DNA from: Setophaga petechia
Lineage: Eukaryota; Chordata; Aves; Passeriformes; Parulidae
Assembly: GCA_024362935.1 (NCBI GenBank)
Contig: JANCRA010000116.1
Coordinates: 1 to 64,000, forward strand
DNA length: 64,000 bases
Direction of reading: 5' to 3'
In this document: positions 32,554 through 43,404 of the stretch, one piece after another
How the letters are laid out: every line of letters starts with the position of its first letter
How positions within the stretch are numbered: position 1 is the first letter of the stretch
Made by a program: the position numbers and the translations under genes
Notes under the pieces: generated by a model
The model's input: the letters and a program-made list of their open reading frames with translations, nothing else
What the model was told of the DNA's origin: nothing
Database searches by the model: none

Positions 32554-33162
32554 GCCACGATCCTGGATAAAAATGGCTCTGGAAGCGAAGGGGATGAGTC
32601 ACCCGTCCCAAAGTCCAGCAGTCGTCAGGCCTGGCCCCGTAACGAGCTGTTGACACCGCTGGGAAATGACTGTGAGCAAGAGCAGCCTCTTGTCTCTGCC
32701 TCGAGCACCCCTGACCTCCCTTTGGGATGTCACGAGTGGCCTGCGGGACACATGAATCCAATTATTTTCCCCTAAAATCGCCCTTCAAGGGCCTCATTCT
32801 GCTGTCAGCTCCCACCCCCGGCCCAGCTTCCCAAAAAAAAAGAAAAAAAATCGGGGATGAATCTCCTTAAATGTCCCCCAGCAGCAGCAGGAGCAGGGCA
32901 GCTCGTTATCCCTGTGGTTAATTAACTCCTGGGATGCTCCAGAAGGAGCCAGGGAAGGTGGGACATGGACAGAGGGGATGCCAGAGAGGAGGTTGGGCTC
33001 AGCATCACCTCCGGCAGGGTGGAGGTGCTCCAAGGCTTTTTTGGGAAGAAGGGAATAAAGAAGGGGGAAAGAGGAATGGGAAAACCACTGGATTGCAGTG
33101 CTGCAGAGAGCAGGAAGAAGGAATCTGAGGAGGAACCTCCTGTTCCAACCCAGCCCCAAAAT
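32554..33162. other. Unassigned, single-copy-like
   Basis: Contains TGAGTCA at 32595-32601 and an A-rich run near 32831-32850. No repeat family or exon recognised. The 32570-32780 part has more CpG than its surroundings and may be constrained, but this cannot be tested here. Confidence 0.4.
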
Positions 33163-33296
33163 CTGCCACAAATTTCACAGAAAACCAGGAAAAAAGAACT
33201 TCCCTGTTTTGTTGGCTCCCCTGGAAAAGCTGCCACAAATTTCACAGAAATCTGGGAAAAAAAGGACTTCCCCGTTTTGTTGGCTCCCCTGACAAA
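33163..33296. repeat. 67-bp tandem duplication
   Basis: CTGCCACAAATTTCACAGAA starts at 33163 and again at 33230. Both copies continue through CTTCCC(T/C)GTTTTGTTGG and CTCCCCTG. Two copies only. Confidence 0.93.
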
Positions 33297-33828
33297 GCCT
33301 TTCCCCTGCCTGCTCCCAGAACATTCCCAGTTGTCCCAGTCTGCTCCAGTTTCCCCCTCTGGAGCAGCTTTGGACACTCCAAGTGCTGCCTCCAGCCAGG
33401 GCTGGAAACCATCCCTTGTTTTGGGCAGGGAAGCGGGGCTGGAGCACCCTGGGCCAAGCTGGGAAGAACCTGGCTGAACATCAGGAATTTGGGCTGAGGA
33501 GGTCGAGGCAGGGCTTGACTGGAGCTCCAGACAAGCTGAGTGTCCAAAACTTCCTGGGCAGCTCAGATCCAGGGTTGGAATGTGTTGGGAAGGGTTGGGA
33601 AGAGCAGCTCCATCAGGAAGGAGGGAAGTCCCAGTAAGGAGATTCCAGCTGTCCCAGTCTCGGTGTGGTGAGGTCTGGATGTCCCATTCCTGCCTCTCCC
33701 GCTCTCCAAAGCTCTGCTTTTCATGGAAAATGTGCCAGGAGGATAAAATTAGCCCTGAGCTCTCCAGGAACATCCAGAGCTTTGCTGGGATTTGCCACTG
33801 GGATATTCACACATCACCTGAGCATCTT
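33297..33828. other. Unassigned sequence
   Basis: No repeat or gene recognised between the 67-bp duplication and the 42-bp array. Confidence 0.4.
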
Positions 33829-34925
33829 CCAGCTCCAGCAGCTCATTCCCAGTTCCAACCTCCTCATTTCCCAGTTCCAGCAGCTCATTCCCAGTTCCAA
33901 CCTCCTCATTTCCCAGTTCCAGCAGCTCATTCCCAGTTCCAACCTCCTCATTTCCCAGTTCCAGCAGCTCATTCCCAGTTCCAAACCCCTGATTTTCCAG
34001 TTCCAGTGTCTCGTTTCCAGTTCCAAACTCCTCATTCTCTGGTTCTAACAGCTCATTCGCTGCTCCAAACTCCCCATTTTCCCATTCCAACAGCCCAAAC
34101 CCATTCCAAACTCCTTATTTTCCAGTTCCAAGTCTCAGTCCCAGTTCCAAACTCATTTTCCCATTCCAACAGCTCAAACCCACTTCCAAACTTGTCATTT
34201 CCCAGTTCCGGTAGCCATTCCCAGTTCCAAAGTCCCCCTTTCCCAGTTCCAACAGCTCATTCCCATTTTAAACTCCCCATTTTCCAATTCCAACAGCTCA
34301 TTTCCAGTTCCAAACCCCCATTCCCAGTTCCAAACTCCACATTTTCCAGTTCCAACAGGTTAAACCCATTCTAAACTCCTCACTTTCCATTTCAAACTCC
34401 CCATTTCCCACTTCCAACAGCTCATTCCCATTTCAAACTCTCAATTTTCCAGTTCCAAAAGCTCAAACCCATTCTAAACTCCACATTTTTCCAGTTCCAA
34501 TAGCTCACTCCCAGTTCCAAGCCCCCCATTCCCATTTCAAACTCCCTATTTCCCACTTCCAACAGCTCATTCCCATTTAAAACTCCCCATTTCCCAGTTC
34601 CAACCCCCATTCCCAGTTCCAAACTCCCCATTTTCCAGTTCCAACAGCTTAAACCCTTTCTAAACTCCTCATTTTCCATTTCAAACTCCCCATTTTCCAG
34701 TTCCAGCACCTCAAACCCATTTTAAACTCCCCATTTCCCAGTTCCAACAATTTATTCCCAGTTCCAGCAGCTCATTCCCATTTCAAATTCCCCATTTCCC
34801 AGTTCCAACAGCTCATTCCCGTTTCAAAACCTTCCATTCCTGGTACCAACAGCTCACTTCCATTTCAAACTCCCCATTTTCCAGCTCCAGCACCTCATTC
34901 TCAATTTCCAACTCCTCATTTCCCA
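33829..34925. repeat. 42-bp-derived minisatellite, about 1.1 kb
   Basis: The left part (about 33835-33995) has clean 42-bp units: CAGCAGCTCATTCCCAGTTC followed by CAACCTCCTCATTTCCCAGT. To the right the array decays into shorter 18-24-bp variants of CAGTTCCAAACTCCCCATTT. About 25 units in all. Plus-strand frames read repeated Gln-Phe-Gln/Pro-Ser-Ser-Asn strings and minus-strand frames read Glu-Leu-Gly-Asn-Glu strings; both are translations of the repeat. Confidence 0.95.
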
Positions 34926-35819
34926 CCCCATGCCCGAGATGTGGCCAAGCTGTGCCACAGCCAAGCAAGGGACAATTCCTCTTCCCACCAAGAGCCACAA
35001 GTGACATCAGCAGGACATCACTGACCCCTGGATGCCACCACCACCACCCCCAGGAACCACATCCAGGCACCACTTCCACCTAAAAAACGGGGGGGAAAGG
35101 GAAAAAATGATGGAAAAGGAGAATAAAAAAAGGGGAAGGGGTTGGGGAAAACAAAATAAAAATTTCTGGAATGTGAGCTGACAGTGACCTGTAAGAAAAA
35201 TGCTGCATCCAAACTTTCCCATTGAGCCCTGGAAATTTGTTCCTTGTTAAAGGAAGAGGGGATTTATCCAGTTCAAAGGAAAAGCTGGAGCAGGGAAGAA
35301 TTTCCAACCCAGATTCACCCTGAATCTCCCAATTCCTGTCCAGTGCAAAAAAAAAACCTGAAAAAAAGGAGAAAAGTCATGGAGGAGGGAGGGAAATCTC
35401 CAATTTGTGGGAACTGCTGGTGCTGAAGTGGGAATGCAGGGAGGGGTTTGGATTTTCCCAGGCTTGGAGCTCGGAATTCTATTTTTACAGAGCACAGGAG
35501 AAAGAGGGAGGGGGGAGAGGGATTAAAGCAGCATAAAAGCAGGAAATAAATGGAAATGTCACAAGTTTTTGGAGCTGTTATTATTATTTATTATTTGAAT
35601 CCTATTTATTCCCTGGGGGATCCACAGTAGCTGGAGCACCAGGACAAAACTGGGGAAAAAACTGGCTCAGAAGGAATTCTGGGATGCTGATGGGGTTTTC
35701 TGGTGTGTTTTTGCCTCAGTGAGGTGGAAATTGTAGTGGAGGGATAAAAAAATGGATAAAATCATCCTGGAATTCTGCAGGGAATTTCCTGGACACTGCT
35801 TACCTGAGATGGACCTCCA
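34926..35819. other. Unassigned, with purine-rich tract
   Basis: About 35080-35160 is a strongly purine-rich run with GGGGGGGAAAGGG, AAAAGGGGAAGGGG and GGGG groups, a candidate G-quadruplex or triplex-forming tract. A TTATTATTATTTATTATTTG stretch lies at about 35578-35597. No gene recognised. Confidence 0.5.
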
Positions 35820-35945
35820 TGGAATCACGGAATGGAATCAGCAAAGCTGGAAAAGGCCTCCAAGAGGATCAAATCCAAAGTGGTGTTGGTTGAGCCAACA
35901 CCACCTTAATCAATTAAACCCCAGCAGTAAATGCCATGACCAGTT
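35820..35945 (-). mobile_element. CR1 3' end, different subfamily
   Basis: GGAATCACGGAATGGAATCA, GCTGGAAAAGGCCTCCAAGA, GGATCAAATCCAAAG, GAGCCAACACCACCTTAATC and GTAAATGCCATGACCAGTTG match the minus-strand CR1 3' end that reads ggttggaaaagacctctaagatcatc...caacaccacc...aagtgccatgtcc in bird genomes. Confidence 0.82.
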
Positions 35946-35949
35946 GGCA

Positions 35950-36018
35950 TTTATTATATATTTATATATTTACATATTTATATATTTATATATTTATATA
36001 TTTATATATTTATATATT
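35950..36018. repeat. 8-bp (ATATATTT)n microsatellite
   Basis: Eight tandem ATATATTT units with one ACATATTT variant directly follow the CR1 end at 35820-35945. Confidence 0.95.
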
Positions 36019-36058
36019 CCACCCAGGAGCTGGAGTGGGGCTGTATTTGGGATTTGGA
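36016..36058. repeat. 43-bp dispersed duplicate, copy 1
   Basis: TATTCCACCCAGGAGCTGGA followed by GTGGGGCTGTATTTGGGATT and TGG is repeated at 37868-37910 with one mismatch, in the same orientation. The flanks are unrelated. Confidence 0.9.
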
Positions 36059-36869
36059 GGAATTATTAGAGGAATTTGGAGTCCTGGAAATTTCCTGGAG
36101 TGCCCAGAAAATCCCTGGATTTGCCACAAATGCTCAAAGGAACAGGGAATGCTGCAAATTCTCCCAAAAAAAACCATCCCTGTGGAGGATTTGGGGTTCA
36201 GGAGATGCTTGAAGTGCACCACGTTCCCATGGAGAGCCCAAAGGCAAATCCACAGCTCAAATTTCCCTCTGGGAAAGTGGGATGGGTGGGGATAGAAGCA
36301 GAATCCATCTGTAAATCCATGATCAGGGTTAATCCAAAATTCCAACTAAATCCTCACCTTGTGTCCAGGCCCAGCCAGCAGCAGATGCTGAAGGAAGACC
36401 TAAAAGCTGGAAAAACATGGATTTTTCCCAGTTTCCGGCCCTCTGCTCACGTGACTGCACCACAAACACCTCCCTGGACTTGATCTGGATCCATTTTATA
36501 ATTCCTGACCCACGCTCCTCATGCCAGAAGGAATTTCCTGAATCCCACAACTCCTCTTCTGCAGAAATTCACTTATGGCCACTTTATCCCAAATCAAAGA
36601 TTCCAGAGTGACTCCGAACACTGCAAAAAAATCCTGGGAAGGACAAAAAATGCCAGGGAAAGGTGGGAGGAAGAGGAGTTATCTGGGATAGAGTTTTCCC
36701 TTTGTTTCCAGGGGAAAAGGGGAAGAAAACTTCCATTGTTTGATCATCAGCTGGATGAGAAGGTCAGAGCTTGATCCATTCATTATCCTTGTCTCTGTGA
36801 CATGGGAATTGTCCTTCTTCATCCCAAAATAGGACCCGGGTCAGATAAACACCTCATCCTGACATTCAG
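36059..36869. other. Unassigned sequence
   Basis: No CR1, array or exon recognised over about 800 bp. Confidence 0.4.
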
Positions 36870-37245
36870 GGAATCATGGAATGGTTTGGGTGGGAAAGGA
36901 CTGGAAAATTCATCCCATTCCCACCCCACCCCATCCATGGCAGGGACACCTCCCCCTGTCCCAGGTGGATCCAGCCTGGCCTTGGGCACTGCCAGGGATC
37001 CAGGGGCAGCCACAGCAAATCTGGGAATTGCAGCCCAGCCAGGAATTCCTTGCCAAGATCCCAGCCCAATCTCCCCTTTCCCAGTGGGAGCCATTCCCTG
37101 GGTGCTGTCCCTCTGTCCCTTGTCCCCAGTCCCTCTGCAGCTCTCCTGGAGCCCCTGCAGGGACTCTGAGGATTCCCTGGATTTTTCCCTTCTCCAGGGG
37201 AACATTCCCAGCTCTGCTAGTCTGGCTCCAGAGCAGAGGGGCTCC
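36870..37245 (-). mobile_element. CR1 3' end, part of second composite pair
   Basis: A long young-subfamily copy on the minus strand. It starts GGAATCATGGAATGGTTTGG, carries the GATCCAGCCTGGCC form (14-bp deletion), and runs through CAGCAAATCTGGGAATTGC, CTTTCCCAGTGGGAGCCATT, GTCCCTCTGTCCCTTGTCCC and CTTCTCCAGGGGAACATTCC to GAGCAGAGGGGCTCC. The next CR1 end follows directly (AGAATCCTGGAGTGGTTTGG). Confidence 0.96.
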
Positions 37246-37510
37246 AGAATCCTGGAGTGGTTTGGGAGGGAAGGGACCTTAAATCCCATCCCATTCCCAC
37301 CCCATCCATGTTTAGGGACACCTCCCCTATCCCAGGTGGATCCAAGCCCAAATGTCCAGCCTGGCCTTGGGCACTGCCAGGGATCCAGAGGCAGCCACAG
37401 CAAATCTGGGAATTCCAGCCCAGCCTCTCCTCACCCTCCCAGGGAACAATTCCTTCCCAAATTCCCATCTAAATCCATCCTCTTCCAACTTGGAGCCATT
37501 CCCACTTGTC
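37246..37510 (-). mobile_element. CR1 3' end, part of second composite pair
   Basis: Begins AGAATCCTGGAGTGGTTTGG and continues with CATCCATGTTTAGGGACACC, CCAAGCCCAAATGTCCAGCC, AGAGGCAGCCACAGCAAATC, TCCTCTTCCAACTTGGAGCC and ATTCCCACTTGTCCTATC. It keeps the 14-bp segment missing from its partner, so the two members are of different subtypes and not a simple duplication. Confidence 0.94.
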
Positions 37511-37867
37511 CTATCACTCCATGCCCACGGATGTGTCTGTGCCAGGAAGAAGCGAAGTTTCCTTGGAAGAGCTGAAGACAAATCCCACTTTTTTTCCCAC
37601 TCCTTGCTCCTGCCAGATTATCCAGGAGTTCCACAAGAGCTCCAATCCATCTGCTCCACTCCAGTGGGTGGGAGAGGAACAACACAGGCCTGGATCCAGC
37701 CCCTGGAATGGGGGGGTCTCCATCTGGGAGAGCTCCCAGGAATTTTGCTCCTGGCAGTGCCGGCTCCCGCAGGGAGCTGCTGTTATCCCACCTCCTCCTG
37801 CCTCCCAGCTGCATCCCCGGAGGGAAGCGGAGCTCAGGATGTGCCAGCTTGGCTGGGCTGGAGTAAA
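37511..37867. other. Unassigned sequence
   Basis: No repeat or exon recognised. Confidence 0.4.
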
Positions 37868-37910
37868 TATTCCACCCAGGAGCTGGAGTGGGGCTGTGTT
37901 TGGGATTTGG
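37868..37910. repeat. 43-bp dispersed duplicate, copy 2
   Basis: Same 43 bp as 36016-36058 with one mismatch (CTGTG for CTGTA). Here it is preceded by GAGTAAATA instead of the ATATATTT microsatellite. Confidence 0.9.
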
Positions 37911-39227
37911 GCTGGATTTGGTGTTGGAAACACAGGGATGGTTCCATTACTTTCGGGAAGTGGTTTCACAGATCCGAGCTCTTTCCTGCTCCTCATGCCA
38001 GGGATGAGGCTGGGAATGCTGCAGGAGCTGGGAAGGGCCATGGCTGTGACCACAGGGACATTCCTGAACATGGGACACCACCCTCAGTGGATAAACCTGG
38101 GGGAAAAGAAGGAATGCAGGGACATTCCAGGTGACACCATTTTGTCTTCCCAGATCGTCATTCCTGAGATGGAGCCTGGTTTTCCCAGGGATGGGCAAAC
38201 ACCTGCCTGGGATGAAAAGCTGGGAATCAATTCCTTGTTTTCTTTTTTTCATGTGGATTTTCCTTTCCCTGTTCATCTTTATAACAACCCATGAGTTTTC
38301 CCATCTTTTCCCTCCCCCATCCCAGTGTGGATTAATTCCCAGTGGAGGTTAAACCATTCCAAAGGTGTTTCCCTGAGACACTGAGCTCCTTTCCATCCCA
38401 GCTTTCCTTTCCTTCCTCCTGCTCCCTCAGCATTTCCCAAATTCCCACTGTCTGGACCCAGGAGCCAATTCCTTGGAAGCAGGAGGAGATGGGAATAAAA
38501 ATGGGATCTGCACAAAGGAGAAATTCTTTGCTGAGTCAAGGCCTGGGCAGCAAAAATAGATGGGAATTAAAAAAAAAACGGATTTTTTTTCTTTTTTTTT
38601 TTTAGGAAAATGTTTGTCTCCCTATTTTTAGGACAGGCCGTTGTTTCCCTATTTTTAAACCAGGCTGGAGGAGCAAAATGAGAGGTTTTTGTTCTAAATC
38701 CGAAGAGGAATTTTCAGATGGGCTGAGCTACAAAAAAGCTGCAGTTTTGGGACAAAGCTGTTTGGGCTACGTGAGCTTTGCCATGATTTAAAGCCGTTCC
38801 ACACTCGGAATTCGTGTGGAGGAAGCTCAGGATTGCTCCAGAAACCAGGAATTTCTTCATCTGCTCAAGGCTTCAAGCCTCTGCCCAGTCACAGCAGTGT
38901 GGGGAGATCATGGAATATCCTGATGGGAAAAATCAGGAATCACAAGGATTGTGGATCCAACTCCATCCCTGTCCAGACCCCACAACAATCCCACCCTGGG
39001 CATTCCTGGGAATGTTGCCCAAGTGTTCCTGGAGCTCCAGCAGCCTTGGGGCTGGGACTGTTCCCTGGGGAGCATAAAGGGTTTGGAAAGCTCGGGAAAG
39101 GAGCAATTCCAGCTCTCCAGAGCCATGATCACCCTCAGCTCCTTGGTGTTTCATTTATCCATGTGGAAACCAAGGGTTTGGAGCAGCACAGGATTGTTTG
39201 GATGTGCTGAAAATCTGTTTTTCATGG
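37911..39227. other. Unassigned sequence with T-rich tract
   Basis: No gene recognised. An A-run followed by a T-rich run lies at about 38569-38605. TGCTGAGTCA (MAF/AP-1-like) is at 38529-38538. No CR1 end in this interval. Confidence 0.45.
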
Positions 39228-39361
39228 AATCATGGGGTGGGATGGTTTGGGATTGGAGGGGATTAAATCCCATCCCATTCCATGGGCAGGGACATCTCCC
39301 ACAATCCCAGGCTGATCCAAGCCCCAGTGTCCAACCTGGATTTGGACACTTCCAGGGATGG
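39228..39361 (-). mobile_element. CR1 3' end fragment
   Basis: GGAATCATGGGGTGGGATGG, TTTGGGATTGGAGGGGATTA, TCCATGGGCAGGGACATCTC, AGGCTGATCCAAGCCCCAGT, GTCCAACCTGGATTTGGACA and CTTCCAGGGATGGGA are in CR1 order on the minus strand. Confidence 0.93.
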
Positions 39362-40400
39362 GAAATAACTTCTCTCCCTAACTTGGTCCTTCCTGGTTTT
39401 TAAGGAAATCTTGGAGAAGGTTTTCTCTGCCCTGGATTAGCAAAGGCTTCAAAGCAGCCAAAGAAAACGAGGTGAGCACCAGCCTTGGCTCGGGACAGAG
39501 GGCACGGAAAGAAACTTCCTTTGTTTTTCAGCAGCAAAAGGATCCTGAGGGAAACTGGGAAAGGGAGTCTGGGATTTTTCTCCATCAGGACACAGCCAGG
39601 CTGTGCCATTTGATAGGGAATTTTCGGGTTCCTTTATCCCTGCTTTTCCTGGGCCCAGCCCTTCCTCCTCACCTCCCAGTATCTCTCCATGGCATTGACA
39701 AAAATAACCCAGCAGGACATCACTCCTTGGCCGTTCCCAGTGCCTGCATTCCATGGAATATTTGGATGACACGAGCCAGGTCTCACGGGGAACACCAAAT
39801 CCCCGTTTCCACCCCCTGAAAAAAAAGAAAAAGAGGGATTTTCCCATAAATAAAGCTTTATCTGTCAAGCTCCTCCTCAGGGGATTTGATGTGCTCCCGG
39901 TCACCTCGGCAGCGCTGGAATTCTTGGGGGGAAGTCCAAGTGGGACAAAATGAAGTGGCTGGAAGGATGGACTTATGAGGAGAAAAGCTGGAGGAGCTAA
40001 ATATGGAAATATGGATAGCTTGGCTGGAAAACAGGGAAGGAGGACAACTGTCTACGGATGGACAGAAATATCCGGAAGAGGGAGGGATTGTTTGGGTCAG
40101 ACCCACTGGGGAATAACCAGGAATCACAAAATGGGATTAAGGAATGGAAAATCAGCGCTGGCCATCAGGGGAAACATTCCAGCCTCATGGAATGGGGAAC
40201 ATCCGTCCTCCCCCGGGGCTGGGGTGGGAATCCTGCTCCTGGAGATGTTTGAGAATGGTCTGGAGTGCTCCTGGGAATGATCCTTGGGGTGGGGATGGAT
40301 TGGATCCGGGCAGGGTGTTCCCTGCAGGAAGAACACCTGGACAATGGGAAGGGGTTCAGGGAGCACAGGCTGCCCAAATCTGGGAAAATCCAGGCATGGA
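39362..40400. other. Unassigned sequence
   Basis: No array or exon recognised. An A-rich string (AAAAAAAAGAAAAAGAGGG-like) lies at about 39818-39837. Confidence 0.4.
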
Positions 40401-40545
40401 CTCATGGAATCGCAGAAGGGTTTGGGTTGGAAGGGAATTTTGGGATCATCTCATTCCATGAGGGACATCTCCCACTATCCCAGGGTGTTTTGAGCTTTAC
40501 CTGACCTGGCTTGGACTCTTCCAGGGATGGAGCATCCAGAATTCC
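40401..40545 (-). mobile_element. CR1 3' end fragment
   Basis: CTCATGGAATCGCAGAAGGG, TTTGGGTTGGAAGGGAATTT, GATCATCTCATTCCATGAGG, GACATCTCCCACTATCCCAG, GGTGTTTTGAGC, CTTGGACTCTTCCAGGGATG and GAGCATCCAGAATTCC form a minus-strand CR1 end of an older subtype. Confidence 0.92.
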
Positions 40546-40955
40546 TTGGGATGCAAGGATTGCTCTCCATGCTGGCAGTGGCTCCATGGGAGTGTGGAAA
40601 ACGAGTTCCTCCCCTCCTCCCTTCTCTCCAAGGCACCTGGAAATGAGGGAACATTCAAATATAAAGCTGGGAATTTTGGGGAACAGGGATAGGATTTTTC
40701 ACTGCCAGGATTTTTCTGTGCCCAGAGTTCAGACACCAAAGTCATCCCAGTTCCTGGAAAAATGTGGGAATAGCGCCATGGATTTTGATTATCAGGGAGA
40801 TTCCAACTTTTGGGATGCACCATGGATTATCCCACCTGGAGGCCTGGCCTGAGGTTGAAACAGGCTGTAAAAAAAGTCATTTATGGCCTCAAAATCCATG
40901 CCAAGGACCTGGAGCATCCCAGAGCTCGGGGAAATGAAATCAAACAAGGAAACAA
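40546..40955. other. Unassigned sequence
   Basis: No repeat or exon recognised. Confidence 0.4.
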
Positions 40956-41398
40956 AAGTGAACTTAAAAAAAAAAAAATCAATGGCAAAAACTGGGAGAA
41001 AAATGAACCAAAGTAAAATAGGAATAAAATAAAATAAAATAGGAATAAAATAAAAGAAAGTAAAATAAAAATAAAATAAAAGAAAGCAAAATAGGAATAA
41101 AATAAAGTAAAAAATAAATTTAAATTTAAAAAGAAAATAAAGGAGAAAATAAAAAATAGAAATAAAATAAAATTAGAAAAATTAAAGAGAGAAAGAACAA
41201 AAGAGGAAAACAATAAAAAAGAGGAAAAAATAAAATAGGAAAAAATAAAGAGGAAAAACAAAAAAAGAGGAGATAATAGGAAAAAAGGGGAAATAGGGAA
41301 AATAAAATCAAAGAAAAAATTTAAAAGAGGGGAAAATAGGAAAAAATTGAATAAAATATAATAGGAATATTATAAAATAAAAATGAAAATAAGGGAAC
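40956..41398. repeat. A-rich low-complexity tract
   Basis: About 440 bp built from AAAATAGGAATAAAAT-, AAAATAAAAGAAAGT- and AGAGGAAAAAATAAAAT-like strings. The plus strand is dominated by A with G and T, almost without C. The minus strand therefore encodes long Phe/Leu/Ser-rich frames that are not genes. Confidence 0.95.
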
Positions 41399-41521
41399 CT
41401 CACTGTTGTGAGTAGAGCCAATTTTCATTCATTTTTCCTTGAAGATCTATCTCCAATCCTTCCTGGTGGCACCAGTCCTTGGCCTCAAGGAATGTGACGG
41501 ATACAGATGGCTTGGGATTCC

Positions 41522-41700
41522 AGAATCCTGGAATATTCCAGGCTGGAAGGGACCTCCAGAGGTCTCCAGCTCATCCTCATACTCCAAGCAGTGTCAGATC
41601 AGAGCAGGCTGCCCAGGGCTTTTCCAGGCTGATCCTAAAAGGTCTCCAAGGATCCCCCTGTGTCCTCCTCACCCTCCCTAGGCCCCAGCACCATCCCCAG
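41522..41700 (-). mobile_element. CR1 3' end of a CR1-D/F-like type
   Basis: AGAATCCTGGAATATTCCAG, GCTGGAAGGGACCTCCAGAG, GTCTCCAGCTCATCCTCATA, CTCCAAGCAGTGTCAGATCA and GAGCAGGCTGCCCAGGGCTT match the minus-strand CR1 end reading ttggaagggatctctggaggtcatctagtcca...gggtcagctagagcaggttgctcagg in birds. The downstream part is degraded. The exact subfamily name is a guess. Confidence 0.82.
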
Positions 41701-41847
41701 TTCAGGAATACTGGGAGAGCCCCAAACTGGGCACATTCCCGGGAGAAAGTCCAGAAAATGCTGAGTAAAAGAGGTTTTAGGATTTGACTCAGGAACATCT
41801 CCAAAATCCAGCTCCCTGTGAGGATTCCACCCAAAGCAGAGGACAAT
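41701..41847. other. Spacer between CR1 and ~90-bp array
   Basis: Short spacer. Its last part (TTCCACCCAAAGCAGAGGAC) already resembles the array unit and may be a decayed first copy. Confidence 0.5.
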
Positions 41848-42450
41848 CATGGGAATAATCATGGAGAGAAGGCCTTGGGGTTCCCCAGGGAAAGGATTTT
41901 CCCAGTTCTCCAAGGTTTCCACCCAAAATGGAGAAAGATAGGGATGATCATGGAAAGAAGGCCTTGGAGTTCCCCAGGGAAGGGATTTTCCCAGTTCTCT
42001 GCAAGGTTTCCACCCAACATGGAGAAAGATGGGAATGATCAGGGAGAGAAGGCCTTGGGACTCACCAGGGAAAGGATTTTCCCAGTTCCCTGTGAGGTTT
42101 CAGCCCAAAATGGAGAAAGATGGGAATGATCATGGAGAGAAGGCCTTGGGACTCACCAGGGAAAGGATTTTCCCAGTTCTCCAAGGTTTCCACCCAAAAT
42201 GGAGAAAGATGGGAGTAATCATGGAGAAAAGGCCTTGGGGATCACCAAGGAAGGGATTTTCCCACTTCCCTGGGAGGTTTCCACCCAAAATGGAGAAAGA
42301 TGGGAATAATCATAGAGAGAAGGCCTTGGAGCTCACCAGGGAAGGGATTTTCCCAGTTCCCTGCAAGGTTTCCACCCAAAATGGAGAAAGATGGGAATGA
42401 TCATGGAGAGAAGGCCTTGGGGCTCACCAGGGAATGGATTTTCCCACTCC
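41848..42450. repeat. 89-91-bp tandem array, seven copies
   Basis: AAGGCCTTGG recurs at 41869, 41958, 42049, 42140, 42229, 42320 and 42411 (periods 89, 91, 91, 89, 91, 91). Units carry AATCATGGAGAGAAGGCC, ACCAGGGAAAGGATTTTCCC, AAGGTTTCCACCCAAAATGG and AGAAAGATGGGAAT. Units come as an 89-bp type (TTCTCCAAGG) and a 91-bp type (TCCCTG.GAGG / TCTCTGCAAGG). Confidence 0.96.
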
Positions 42451-42907
42451 ATCCTTCCTTCTCCTTTACTTACCGAGATGTGACCATGGGGGAGCCTTCC
42501 CACCTCTCTGGACTCCCAAAGGACCTGGAGATTTTTGGTTTTGCTCTGCACAGGACAAAATATTCCTGCCTTAGGATTCCTCCTCCTGCTCATCTCTTTT
42601 GGGCTTCTCCAACCACAGTTTCCATCCCATGCTCCCATCCAGGAGGGCACCAGAGCAGGATCAAACTAACCAAATCCAGGGGAAAAAAATTAATGAAAAT
42701 AAGGTTTTTTTCAGGCCTTTTAGTCAATTTTTCTCCCTCCTGAGTCCAGCTCCACCCGTCACCAGGACCAACCTTCTCCTGCTGTCCCACACCAATGTCC
42801 CACTCCTGGATTTGGATCCCAACATTTTGTCTGCAGAGGGCTCCAGGAGCAGGTTCTCCCCCTCTTTTCCCCAGTCCCCTTTTACACACTCCCAGCAAAT
42901 CCCTCTG
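42451..42907. other. Unassigned sequence
   Basis: No repeat or exon recognised. Confidence 0.4.
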
Positions 42908-43045
42908 CACTCATCTCCTCTCCAGACTAAACAATCCCAACTCTTTCCGTCCCTCCTGGGTCGTGTTTGCTGGACCTCTGATCATTCCTGCTGCTCTCCC
43001 CTGGACTCCTTCCAGCTGGCCTGGATCCCCCTCGGAATGCCTCGT
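42908..43045 (-). mobile_element. CR1 fragment, upstream part of 3' region
   Basis: CACTCATCTCCTCTCCAGAC, TAAACAATCCCAACTCTTTC, CTGGACCTCTGATCATTCCT and GCTGCTCTCCCCTGGACTCC, then TTCCAGCTGGCC, match the CR1 stretch that normally reads ctccagactaaacaatcccaactctctcagcc...tctctgatcattct...ctcccctggac on the minus strand. Confidence 0.88.
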
Positions 43046-43404
43046 CCCGGACTTTTGGGCTCCATCTGAAGCCTTTTGGGACTCCTCAACTCGGAGATCT
43101 CAGCCTGGCCCATCAGAGAGGGAGATTTAAGTTCCTAAGTCTGAGTCTGGTTCCGAATCCGCGTCTCCTCTGTGCTTGGGATGGCTCTGCTGTTCCCACC
43201 AGGGACTGTGGGGAATGCAAATATCCCAAATGCTCCAAGATTTGAGAGCCAGCCCTGGACACACGAAAAAAAAGATGGAATAGAAACTCTTCCCAAAGGT
43301 CCTCAAAGCACAGCACACCTGGAGACTTCCCTGCTCCACGTGCAGGATTTGAGGTGGGACGAAGGGAATTCTGCTGTACACAAATATCCCTCCTTTTACC
43401 TGGG
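43046..43404. other. Unassigned sequence
   Basis: No gene recognised. It separates two CR1 pieces of opposite orientation. Confidence 0.4.

Noticed and set aside
33580..34374. Proline/glutamine-rich 264-codon frame resembling a low-complexity protein
   Set aside because: The repeated residues are the translation of the 42-bp minisatellite. There is no start context, splice evidence or non-repeat domain.
36802..37575. Frames of 190-260 codons recurring in several places with near-identical peptides
   Set aside because: The recurring peptides are translations of CR1 3' UTR copies, which are non-coding.
40881..41311. Phe/Leu-rich minus-strand frames suggesting membrane proteins
   Set aside because: The frames are the complement of an A-rich low-complexity tract.
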